DNA from: Clostridia bacterium
GTDB lineage: Bacteria > Bacillota > Clostridia > Christensenellales > Borkfalkiaceae
Direction: 5' to 3'
Assembly: GCA_900764105.1 (NCBI GenBank)
Contig: CAAFMS010000024.1
Span: 1-56,461 of the forward strand
Length of the DNA: 56,461 bases
Shown: in pieces, positions 1-7,707 of the stretch
Layout: each line of letters begins with the position of its first letter
Numbering within the stretch: position 1 is the first letter of the stretch
The notes under the pieces: generated by a model
Told to the model about the DNA's origin: nothing
Seen by the model: the letters and a program-made list of their open reading frames with translations, nothing else
The model's database searches: none
Program-made: the position numbers and the translations under genes

Positions 1-69
1 AACATTAAAAATGAAAATTTTGTTACCGTTGAATATGTCAACGACCAAAGACCTTTGAGCGAAAAATAG
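1..69 (+). CDS. C-terminal end of an unidentified protein (partial)
   Basis: Frame 1 is open from the window edge to a TAG at 67-69, giving 22 codons that end in VTVEYVNDQRPLSEK. The gene would begin outside the window. I do not recognise the family. A degraded copy of the same end (EYVNGTEK then stop) lies on the reverse strand at 143-169, which suggests the stretch is a real but decayed gene end. Too little is visible for a function. Confidence 0.3.
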   Translation, partial: NIKNENFVTVEYVNDQRPLSEK

Positions 70-169
70 TGTCGTGAAATAAAAAAAGAGCCAAACTCAT
101 TATCGAGTCTGACTCTATCTTTATATATGAAATGTTTACGCACTATTTTTCCGTGCCGTTGACATATTC
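31..169. repeat. Inverted pair of gene-end fragments
   Basis: GAATATGTCAACG at 31-43 and GAAAAATAGTG at 61-71 recur in inverse orientation at 157-169 and 141-151. Read on the reverse strand, the right arm encodes EYVNGTEK and a stop, like the end of the partial frame at 1-69. The terminator hairpin 81-116 sits between the arms. This could be a remnant of an inverted duplication or of two convergent related genes. Confidence 0.4.
81..116 (-). terminator. Intrinsic terminator
   Basis: On the reverse strand AGAGTCAGACTC (116-105) pairs with GAGTTTGGCTCT (98-87) over 12 positions with two G-U wobbles and a six-base loop, followed by a run of T (86-81). It could stop reverse-strand transcription coming from the tRNA-Ala side. 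Confidence 0.6.
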
Positions 170-236
170 GCTGACTTATGCGACGATAGCCCCAACGAAA
201 GGCAAATAAAAAAGGATAATGTATTATATATGAAAA

Positions 237-261
237 AAGGACGCATTTCATAGCGTTCCTT
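237..261 (-). terminator. Possible second terminator downstream of tRNA-Ala
   Basis: AAGGACGC (237-244) pairs with GCGTTCCTT (253-261) with one bulged base. On the reverse strand it is followed by a T run. It lies just beyond the stronger hairpin at 273-321 and may act as a backup. Confidence 0.4.
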
Positions 262-272
262 CTTTTGGTAAA

Positions 273-321
273 GCAAAAACTATCCGAATACCGCTTTTTG
301 AAACAGCAGTGTTCGGATAGT
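273..321 (-). terminator. Terminator of tRNA-Ala
   Basis: The arms ACTATCCGAA (279-288) and TTCGGATAGT (312-321) pair perfectly and the reverse strand continues into TTTTT (278-274). The hairpin begins eight bases after the tRNA CCA end. Confidence 0.75.
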
Positions 322-328
322 CCTTTCT

Positions 329-404
<76 letters not shown>

Positions 405-434
405 ACGCCGTATCTTATCTTTTTTTACCTTAAA

Positions 435-463
435 ATATTAGCATATTTTTTACGCTTTGGCAA
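435..463 (-). promoter_or_regulatory. SigA-type promoter of tRNA-Ala
   Basis: On the reverse strand TTGCCA (463-458) and TAATAT (440-435) are separated by exactly 17 bases. Transcription would start about 20 bases upstream of the mature tRNA end. Confidence 0.75.
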
Positions 464-531
464 GTGTTTATCGTATACTTTATCTTAATTTATCTGTGAA
501 AAATACTTTTTGCTTTGTCGTGATTAGCCGT

Positions 532-565
532 CGGCGGGGCGGAAAAAAAGTTTTCCGCCCCACCG
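532..565 (-). terminator. Hairpin after the lepA-to-PFK operon
   Basis: GGGGCGGAAAA (536-546) pairs perfectly with TTTTCCGCCCC (551-561), loop AAAG. It lies about 55 bases beyond the PPi-PFK stop codon. There is no clear T run after the stem on the reverse strand, so it may act as an mRNA 3' stabiliser rather than a classical terminator. Confidence 0.5.
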
Positions 566-620
566 ATACGAGTTAATCTTTTAAATCCGATTTTATATAT
601 GCGATTTTCTTCGCAAAACT

Positions 621-1853
621 TTACAACTTGAATTTTATAAATTTCAGATTCGCGTACTCGGGTAAGCCGTTCTTCATTCTGCGCTTAGGCTCGCCGTTTA
701 TAAGCGGCAGCGCGTAGTTTACGAATTCGTCCGAAAGATTAGTTCCGTCGTCCGTTATCCAGCCCAAGGGAATGGTCTTTTCCGCATTTGCCGCCGCCGA
801 TAAGGGCGTCGCGACGTATTCTATCTCGTAAACGCTTCCGTCCTTTCTCTTAAACGAAATCATTTTGTCCGTCTCGCCGCCGACTGCCGCTTTTACTGCG
901 GTTCTGCCTGCCGCGAACGATTCTTCAACGTCCGTCTCGGATGCGCAATGAGCCGCGCACCTTTGCAGGATGTTCAGTTCAATAGCCTTGCATTTAAGTC
1001 CGAGTTCCTTGACTTTCGCCTTTAAAACCCCGCATACGCCGCCGAGTTGCGAGTGTCCGAACGCGTCCGTCATGCTTCCGTCGTCGCCGACGTATTTTCC
1101 GCTTTCAAAACGTATTCCCTCGGAGACCGCTACTACGCAAATTTTCTTTCTGTCGGTCACTTTTTTTACGTCCGACTTGAATTTCTCGTAGGAAAAAGGC
1201 AATTCGGGAAGATATATAAGGTCCGCGCCGTATCCGCCGACTTCCGCGAGTTTACTCGCCGCAGCAAGCCAGCCTGCGTTTCTGCCCATAATTTCGACGA
1301 CGATAACGAGCGGTGAGCCGTATATCACGGCGTCTCTGTTTACTTCCATTATCGAGTTTGCGATATACTTCGCCGCGCTTCCGTAGCCGGGGCAGTGGTC
1401 CGTGCCGCAAAGGTCGTTGTCTATCGTCTTAGGGATTCCTATAACGTTGATATCATATCCCGATTTCTGCATATACTTCGAGATTTTATCGCAGGTATCC
1501 ATACTGTCGTTGCCGCCGTTATAGAAAAAATATCTGACGTCGTACTTTTTGAATACTTCGAGTATTCGTCTGTAATCCTCGTCGTTCTCGTCGGGGTTTT
1601 TGAGTTTGTATCTCACCGAGCCGAACGCCGAAGCGGGGGTGTGTTTAAGCGCGAGCAGTTCTTCTTTGTCCTCTTTGCCTATATCGAAAAAGTCCTCGTC
1701 CAAAACGCCTTTTATGCCGTGATGAGCGCATAATACGCCCGTTACGGATTCCTCTTCGAGAGCCTGTAAAAGTCCGCCCGCTATACTTGCGTTGATAACC
1801 GTCGTAGGTCCGCCCGATTGAGCGAACACGCATCTTCCTTTGAGTTGTTTCAT
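621..1853 (-). CDS. pfp: Phosphofructokinase, pyrophosphate-dependent type
   Basis: 410 residues. The enzyme would phosphorylate fructose 6-phosphate to fructose 1,6-bisphosphate with PPi as donor, reversibly, in the cytoplasm. The active-site loop reads GGNDS at residues 113-117 and is followed by PKTIDND at 141-147. In this superfamily, Asp in the fourth position of GGxD and Lys before TIDND are the established marks of PPi use, against GGDGS and PGTIDND in ATP enzymes. The third position is Asn where most members have Asp, as I recall also for some clostridial and spirochaete PPi enzymes. It starts four bases after the pfkA stop with no evident ribosome-binding site, so translation is probably coupled. 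PPi use is inferred from sequence only. Confidence 0.88.
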   Translation of the reverse strand: MKQLKGRCVFAQSGGPTTVINASIAGGLLQALEEESVTGVLCAHHGIKGVLDEDFFDIGKEDKEELLALKHTPASAFGSVRYKLKNPDENDEDYRRILEVFKKYDVRYFFYNGGNDSMDTCDKISKYMQKSGYDINVIGIPKTIDNDLCGTDHCPGYGSAAKYIANSIMEVNRDAVIYGSPLVIVVEIMGRNAGWLAAASKLAEVGGYGADLIYLPELPFSYEKFKSDVKKVTDRKKICVVAVSEGIRFESGKYVGDDGSMTDAFGHSQLGGVCGVLKAKVKELGLKCKAIELNILQRCAAHCASETDVEESFAAGRTAVKAAVGGETDKMISFKRKDGSVYEIEYVATPLSAAANAEKTIPLGWITDDGTNLSDEFVNYALPLINGEPKRRMKNGLPEYANLKFIKFKL

Positions 1854-1857
1854 AATT

Positions 1858-2817
1858 TTAGCAGAGTTTCGACGCCATGTCGTATAAATGCTTATCTATT
1901 TGTTTGGTTTCCGAAAGGGCTTCTGCGATGTCGAGATCGATGATCTCGTTGTTTTTTATTCCTATAACTCTGTTTGTCTTGCCCTGAAGGAGAAGTTCGG
2001 TCGCTCTCGTTCCGAATCTCGCCGCGAGCATTCTGTCCGCCATCGTCGGCGAACCGCCCCTTTGAATATGTCCGAGAGTAGTGACTTTTACGTCCGCGCC
2101 GCTGAGTACGGAAACGAGCGTTTTAATCTCCGTTTCGTTGCCTGCGCCTTCCGCAAGTACGATAATGTTGGAAGTCTTTCCTCTTTCTTTACTCTTTTTG
2201 ATATCTTCTGCAATGGCTTTGATATCGTACGGAATTTCGGGAACGAGAATATATTCCGCTCCGCCGCAGATTCCTGCGTACATTGCGATATCTCCGCATC
2301 TTCTGCCCATAACCTTTACGAGCGAAACTCTGTCGTGCGAAGTCATAGTGTCTCTTAAATTGTTAATTGCCCAGAGAACGGTGTTTACAGCCGTGTCGAA
2401 ACCGAGAGTGTAGTCGGTGTACGCAAGGTCGTTGTCTATCGTGCCGGGAATACCGACTACGTTAATGCCGTTTTCGTCCGAAAGGAATCTTGCTCCGGTG
2501 AACGAACCGTCGCCGCCGATTACCACAAGTCCTTCTATACCCAACGCTTTGAGATTGTCGGCCGCTTTCTTTCTCGTCTCGGGGAATTTAAATTCAAGGC
2601 ATCTCGCAGTCTTTAAAATAGTGCCGCCTTTCTGAACTATATCGCATACCGAATGGGTGTCCATCGGAAAGATGTTGTTGTTTACGAGTCCGAAATAACC
2701 TCTTTCCACGCCGTAAACTTCAAGTCCGCTGTTGATTGCGCTTCTTACGCATGCTCTTATGCAGGCGTTCATTCCCGGGGCGTCGCCGCCGCTTGTTAAA
2801 ATTGCTATTTTTTTCAT
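1858..2817 (-). CDS. pfkA: ATP-dependent 6-phosphofructokinase
   Basis: 319 residues, the usual length of bacterial PfkA. It makes fructose 1,6-bisphosphate from fructose 6-phosphate and ATP, the committed step of glycolysis. The N-terminal TSGGDAPGMNA nucleotide loop is at residues 8-18, GGDGS at 101-105, and GIPGTIDND at 122-130 holds the catalytic Asp; both signature positions are Gly, the ATP type. AAAGGAGGT precedes the start with good spacing. It follows dnaE by 44 bases and directly precedes a PPi-type paralogue, so one transcript encodes two phosphofructokinases with different predicted donors. dnaE-pfkA adjacency is common in Clostridia. Confidence 0.96.
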   Translation of the reverse strand: MKKIAILTSGGDAPGMNACIRACVRSAINSGLEVYGVERGYFGLVNNNIFPMDTHSVCDIVQKGGTILKTARCLEFKFPETRKKAADNLKALGIEGLVVIGGDGSFTGARFLSDENGINVVGIPGTIDNDLAYTDYTLGFDTAVNTVLWAINNLRDTMTSHDRVSLVKVMGRRCGDIAMYAGICGGAEYILVPEIPYDIKAIAEDIKKSKERGKTSNIIVLAEGAGNETEIKTLVSVLSGADVKVTTLGHIQRGGSPTMADRMLAARFGTRATELLLQGKTNRVIGIKNNEIIDLDIAEALSETKQIDKHLYDMASKLC

Positions 2818-2861
2818 AAGTTTACCTCCTTTGAGTAAAACGTTCGTTGATTTTTTTGTTT

Positions 2862-5800
2862 TTATGCCGTGAAGAACTTTATGTCATCTTCGTCTACGAT
2901 CGAGAGAAGTTCGTTTATAAGCCCTCTGCAATTTCGTACGGTCTGAGACATTTTATAGTTCTTGCCGTCTATCTTGAAACACACGACTATATCGCCAGGA
3001 TAAGTAGAAAGTACGTCTATAAGTTCGTCTTTGTACTTTTTCGTCTCGTCGCTGAGTATAATTCCGAGGAATTCTCTCTTCGGTTTGTCCGTCGCTTGGA
3101 CAGCCGAGGCAGAAGTCGTTTCCGCTTCGTTTATCGCTTCGCATTTGTCTACGATTATCGACGGTCGGTCGTCTTTGAGTTGTAATTTGCCTCGTATTTT
3201 AACGACCTGTTCGGGCTTTAAAATATCCTTGTATTTCTCGTGAGTTTTCGGGAAGAATACGCATTCTATCGCGCCGTAAGAATCTTCTATCGTCGCGAAA
3301 GTCATATTCGACCCCGATTTCGTCGTAATTTTGTCCGCCGCAGTGATAATTCCGCCTAAATATACGGGCATATCGTTTTTGACGTCTGTGTAAATCTTGT
3401 TGCCGTCCTCGTCCTCTTCGACGTTCGCGAGCATTTCGGTCGTGAAAGAGCAGTCTTTAAACTTGTCTTTGAATCCGTCGAGAGGGTGTCCCGAAACGTA
3501 TACGCCCGTGACGTTTTTCTCAAACGAAAGTTTGGTCTTGTTGTCGAATTCGGGAAGGTCGGGATAGTTCACCGTGAACGCCGCGTTTTCGTCGATTATG
3601 CTTCCGAAGAAACTGAGTTGGTTGCTCTCTCTCTGCCTTGCGATTATTATCACTCGGTCGATTAAGTCCTCGTATATGGCGATTAACTGACTTCGTGGTC
3701 TTCCGAACGCGTCGAACGCGCCCGCGTAAATGAGGTTTTCGACGAGCCTTTTATTCAGAACTTTCGCCTCGCACCTCGATATGAAATCTTCAAACGATTC
3801 GTACTTTCCTTTTCTTTCTCGTTCGGAAACTATCGAATCTATCGCGGCGATTCCTATGCCTTTTATCGCGGCGAGTCCGTATCGGATTTTGCCTTTTGAA
3901 ACGCTGAAATATCCTATGCTTTCGTTTATGTCGGGCGGCAGAACTTTTATGCCTTCCTCTTTCGCGTAAGATATATAGTTCTTTATTTCGTCGATATTCG
4001 TTATTCTGTTATTTAAGACGGCGGTTAAAAATTCCGCTTCGTAGTAGCACTTTAAGTACGCCGTCTGATAGGTTACGAGCGAGTACGCCGCTGCGTGAGA
4101 CTTATTGAAAGCGTATTTCGCGAAGTCCTTCATCTCGTCCCATATCTTATGGGCGACGTCTTCGGGAACGCCTCTTTTCAAACAGCCGTCGATTGCCGTC
4201 GAGACTTTGCCGTGTTTATCCACCGATTCGGGCTTGCCGTTGATAAAGATGACTTCTTCCTTTATCATATCGTCTACTTTCTTCTTGCCCATCATACGCC
4301 TTACCATGTCTGCCTGACCGAGCGTATATCCCGCGAGAGCCTGAACGATTTTCATAACCTGTTCCTGATAGACGATACAGCCGTAAGTCTGTTTTAAAAT
4401 AGGCTCCAAGAGCGGGTGAGCGAAAGTCACGAGTTCGGGGTTGTGCTTGCATTTGACGAATCTCGGAATCGAGTCCATAGGTCCGGGGCGGTACAAAGAC
4501 ACCGCCGCGACTATATCTTCTATGCAAGACGGGCGAAGTTCTTTCATGAACTTCTGGAAGCCTGCGGATTCTATCTGGAATATAGCCTTCGTGTTTCCCG
4601 AGGAAAGAAGGTCGAAAACCTTAGGGTCGTCGTAAGTCGATTTATCGAAGTCTATCTCGACGCCGTGATTTTCCCTGACGTAGTCGATAGCCATTTTAAT
4701 ATCGGACAAGTTTCGAAGTCCCAGGAAGTCCATTTTAAGGAATCCCAAGTGTTCGAGTTCCACGCCCGTGTACTGACTTGTAATATCTTCGCCGTTTCTC
4801 CCGAGAGGCATGTGCCTGTCGAGTATATCCGCGCCGATTATAACTCCGCACGCATGCGTGCTTGCCTGCCTCGGGCTGTCCTCGAGTTTCGCCGCGATGT
4901 CCACGACCCTCTTTATTTCGGGCGAGTCGTTGTACATATTGACGAGTTCGGGAACGGAGAAGTCCACGCCGTAGTCTTTCGCGCCCTCTTTCGGGTGGTA
5001 TTTCCCGAATACCTTTAATATAATGTTCGGGCGTTTTAACTCGAACTCGTCGCCGTTGGCGTTTTTGCGGACTAACTTGTTCGGCATCGCCTTGGTGACT
5101 TTATCGGCTTCCGAGTAAGAAACTTTTAGTACTCTCGCAACGTCTTTTATGGCGTTTTTTGCCGCCATAGTACCGAAAGTGACTATTTTACATACCCTGT
5201 CGTAGCCGTATTTCTGTCTGACGTATTCTATAACTTCCTGCCTTCTGCTATCTTCGAAGTCTACGTCGAAATCGGGCGCGGAGACCCTTTCGGGGTTTAA
5301 GAAACGCTCGAAGTAGAGGTCGTATTTCAGGGGGTCTATGTTGGTTATGCCGATGAGGTACGCGACTATCGAGCCTGCGCCCGAGCCACGCCCCGGTCCT
5401 ACCGAAATGCCCATATTTCGGGCGGCGTTGATATAGTCCCAGACGATGAGGAAGTATTCGATAAAGCCTTGTTTTTCTATTACGGCGAGTTCGCTTTCGA
5501 TACGGTCTCTGATTTCTTTCGTCTCTTTTCCGTATTTTTTCTTTATGCCGTTGTCGATAAGATTTCGTATATAAGTTTTCGGGTCGTCGCCGGTGACGGG
5601 GTTGTAGTGGGGGAACATATAGTGTCCGTACACGAACCCGAAATTGCATTTGTCGGCAATCTCCATCGTCGTTTCCAACGCCTCGGGATCCTCTGGGAAG
5701 AGAGCCGCCATTTCTTCGTAAGATTTAAGGTAAAACTCGTCGTTAGGGAAGCGAAGTCTCTTCGGGTCGTCGTAGTCCGCGCCCATCTGAACGCACATTA

Positions 5801-6449
5801 AAACGTCCTGCGACTCGGCGTCCGAGCGTTCGAGATAGTGTACGTCGTTCGTCGCCACGAGTTTTATGCCGTATTTTTTTGAAAAAATACGCAGGTATTT
5901 GTTTACTTCGAGTTGCTCTTCCAAGAGGTGATTTTGCATTTCGAGGTAGAAATCGTCGCCGAAAAGTTCCTTGAACCATGCGACTTTTTTCTCCGCTTCT
6001 TCGAAGTTGCGGTTTAAAATTGCTTGAGGAATATCGCCTGCGAGACACGCCGAAAGACAGATAAGTCCTTCGTGGTGTTCGGCGAGCGTTTTAAGGTCTA
6101 TTCTCGGCTTGTAGTGGAAACCGTCTCTGAACGCAATGGCGTTCAAAAGAGAAATGTTCTTGTAACCCTCTTCGTTTTTGCACAGAAGCACCAGATGCCT
6201 CAGTTTCGGTTTACCCGTCTTTTCGGCATGGTCGTCGCAAACGTAAAATTCCGTACCGATTATCGCTTTTATTCCCTCTTTTTCGCATGCGTCGAAGAAG
6301 TTTACCGCCCCGTACATATTGCCGTGGTCGGTTATGGCGAGAGCGGGCATGCCGAGAGCCTTCGCTTTTTTAGCCGCGACCGCTATTTTCGTCGCGCCGT
6401 CCAAAATACTGTATTCGGTATGCACGTGCAGGTGTACGAAATTGCCCAT
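2862..6449 (-). CDS. dnaE: DNA polymerase III alpha subunit, DnaE type
   Basis: 1195 residues. Replicative C-family DNA polymerase. The N-terminal PHP domain opens with HLHVHTEYS (6-14) and has TDHGN at 40-44. The palm contains PDFDVDFED with catalytic Asp residues 393, 395 and 397. Helix-hairpin-helix and OB-fold regions follow, the OB fold near residues 1000-1080 (VYLGGIITAADK onward). There is no 3'-5' exonuclease insertion, so it is DnaE and not PolC. In Bacillota DnaE usually extends primers while PolC copies the bulk; whether PolC exists here cannot be seen. It lies between hemW and pfkA. The 13-bp AATCGACTTATAG motif ends directly before its GGAAGG ribosome-binding site. Confidence 0.97.
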   Translation of the reverse strand: MGNFVHLHVHTEYSILDGATKIAVAAKKAKALGMPALAITDHGNMYGAVNFFDACEKEGIKAIIGTEFYVCDDHAEKTGKPKLRHLVLLCKNEEGYKNISLLNAIAFRDGFHYKPRIDLKTLAEHHEGLICLSACLAGDIPQAILNRNFEEAEKKVAWFKELFGDDFYLEMQNHLLEEQLEVNKYLRIFSKKYGIKLVATNDVHYLERSDAESQDVLMCVQMGADYDDPKRLRFPNDEFYLKSYEEMAALFPEDPEALETTMEIADKCNFGFVYGHYMFPHYNPVTGDDPKTYIRNLIDNGIKKKYGKETKEIRDRIESELAVIEKQGFIEYFLIVWDYINAARNMGISVGPGRGSGAGSIVAYLIGITNIDPLKYDLYFERFLNPERVSAPDFDVDFEDSRRQEVIEYVRQKYGYDRVCKIVTFGTMAAKNAIKDVARVLKVSYSEADKVTKAMPNKLVRKNANGDEFELKRPNIILKVFGKYHPKEGAKDYGVDFSVPELVNMYNDSPEIKRVVDIAAKLEDSPRQASTHACGVIIGADILDRHMPLGRNGEDITSQYTGVELEHLGFLKMDFLGLRNLSDIKMAIDYVRENHGVEIDFDKSTYDDPKVFDLLSSGNTKAIFQIESAGFQKFMKELRPSCIEDIVAAVSLYRPGPMDSIPRFVKCKHNPELVTFAHPLLEPILKQTYGCIVYQEQVMKIVQALAGYTLGQADMVRRMMGKKKVDDMIKEEVIFINGKPESVDKHGKVSTAIDGCLKRGVPEDVAHKIWDEMKDFAKYAFNKSHAAAYSLVTYQTAYLKCYYEAEFLTAVLNNRITNIDEIKNYISYAKEEGIKVLPPDINESIGYFSVSKGKIRYGLAAIKGIGIAAIDSIVSERERKGKYESFEDFISRCEAKVLNKRLVENLIYAGAFDAFGRPRSQLIAIYEDLIDRVIIIARQRESNQLSFFGSIIDENAAFTVNYPDLPEFDNKTKLSFEKNVTGVYVSGHPLDGFKDKFKDCSFTTEMLANVEEDEDGNKIYTDVKNDMPVYLGGIITAADKITTKSGSNMTFATIEDSYGAIECVFFPKTHEKYKDILKPEQVVKIRGKLQLKDDRPSIIVDKCEAINEAETTSASAVQATDKPKREFLGIILSDETKKYKDELIDVLSTYPGDIVVCFKIDGKNYKMSQTVRNCRGLINELLSIVDEDDIKFFTA

Positions 6450-6465
6450 TTTTATAAAAACCTTC

Positions 6466-6480
6466 CTATAAGTCGATTAT
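6466..6480 (-). repeat. Dispersed AATCGACTTATAG motif, copy 1 (dnaE leader)
   Basis: Reverse-strand ATAATCGACTTATAG, an exact copy of the 13-bp core. It runs straight into GGAAGG, the likely ribosome-binding site of dnaE. Confidence 0.8.
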
Positions 6481-6491
6481 CGGACCGTTTT

Positions 6492-7601
6492 TCAGTCCAT
6501 AAAGTTAATAATTATCTCATTCTGAACGAAAAGATATTCGGGTTTAATCGAGATTTTTTCGCTCGCTATGTCGAGGTATTTTTCCTCGGCTTTAATTTTA
6601 TTTGCGTACTTTTCGGGGAAACTTACGTTGAACGCCTTTTCGAAATCTGCGAAATTAAGTCCGTCGGTCGTCCTTAAAGCGAGCATTATAAACTCGAACT
6701 CCCTTTCGTCTCCCTCTATGTTTTCGCTGAATATCTCGGCGACTTTGTTTCTTAAAATGCACGCCGTGTATTCGCTTATCTTTTCGGTGTTCGTAAATCT
6801 TCTTTCGGCTATAAACGACGAAGCCGCAACCCCGAAACCTATGTATTCGCCCCGTTTCCAATAATTCATATTATGTCTCGAACGGTAGCCTTTTTTGCAG
6901 AAATTCGATACTTCGTATCTCTCGTAGCCTTTTTCGGCGAGAAGTTTTACCGCGAAGTCGTACATATCCGCCGTTTCGTCCTCGCTCGGCAGTTCGCCGT
7001 TTAAGTAGCGGCAGTACATAGGCGTTCCCTCTTCGGCTTTTAAAGCGTAAGAGGATATGTGTTTCGCTCCTACGCTCTCGGCGAGGTCTATAGCCTCTTT
7101 TATATCCGCGAAAGTCTGACCCGAAAGACCTATCATAATATCCACGCTGAAATTCTTGCCTTTAAGTAGTTTCGCGGCGTTGATAAAATCGTCTTTTGTG
7201 TGTATTCTGCCTATGTCGTAGAGAAGTTTGTCGTTAGCCGTTTGCAGACCGACGCTGAAACGGTTAAATCCTGCTTTCTCGTAGGTTTTTATCTTTTCTT
7301 CGTCTACCGTGCCGGGATTCATTTCTATCGTAATCTCGGCGTTCGGGGCGATATTGTAGTAGTTTCTTATCTGACGCATCGCTCCGACGATATACTTCGG
7401 TTCCACAAACGACGGAGTGCCGCCGCCGAAGTAAATCGTGTCGAAAACCTTGTCTTTGAGACTTTCGCTTCTGCCTTTTATCTCTTTGTATAAACAGGCG
7501 AAGTATAAGTCGCATTCCGATATTTCTTTCGGATACGAAGCAAAATCGCAGTAGGCGCATTTGCTTTTGCAAAACGGAACGTGAACGTATATTCCGGGCA
7601 T
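6492..7601 (-). CDS. hemW: Radical SAM protein HemW (heme chaperone family)
   Basis: 369 residues. Belongs to the HemN/HemW branch of radical SAM proteins. The [4Fe-4S] cluster motif CxxxCxxC is Cys11, Cys15 and Cys18 (CKSKCAYCDF), followed by FGGGTPSF, the SAM-binding GGGTP loop. HemW proteins bind heme and are thought to deliver it rather than act as coproporphyrinogen oxidases. lepA-hemW order is widespread in Bacillota, although the usual downstream hrcA-grpE-dnaK genes are not here. The start is chosen at GCGAGG TTTTT ATG, directly after another copy of the dispersed 13-bp motif. Its substrate in an anaerobe is uncertain. Confidence 0.92.
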   Translation of the reverse strand: MPGIYVHVPFCKSKCAYCDFASYPKEISECDLYFACLYKEIKGRSESLKDKVFDTIYFGGGTPSFVEPKYIVGAMRQIRNYYNIAPNAEITIEMNPGTVDEEKIKTYEKAGFNRFSVGLQTANDKLLYDIGRIHTKDDFINAAKLLKGKNFSVDIMIGLSGQTFADIKEAIDLAESVGAKHISSYALKAEEGTPMYCRYLNGELPSEDETADMYDFAVKLLAEKGYERYEVSNFCKKGYRSRHNMNYWKRGEYIGFGVAASSFIAERRFTNTEKISEYTACILRNKVAEIFSENIEGDEREFEFIMLALRTTDGLNFADFEKAFNVSFPEKYANKIKAEEKYLDIASEKISIKPEYLFVQNEIIINFMD

Positions 7602-7611
7602 AAAAACCTCG

Positions 7612-7626
7612 CTATAAGTCGATTAT
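7612..7626 (-). repeat. Dispersed AATCGACTTATAG motif, copy 2 (hemW leader)
   Basis: Reverse-strand ATAATCGACTTATAG, followed at once by GCGAGG, the likely hemW ribosome-binding site. The placement matches copy 1. Confidence 0.8.
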
Positions 7627-7707
7627 TCGTCGATTTTTACGTTTATCGACTAAGTATTGCCGCAGGCGGACGGGTAAAAATACCGCCGCAGGGCGCATTG
7701 TTTTTTA

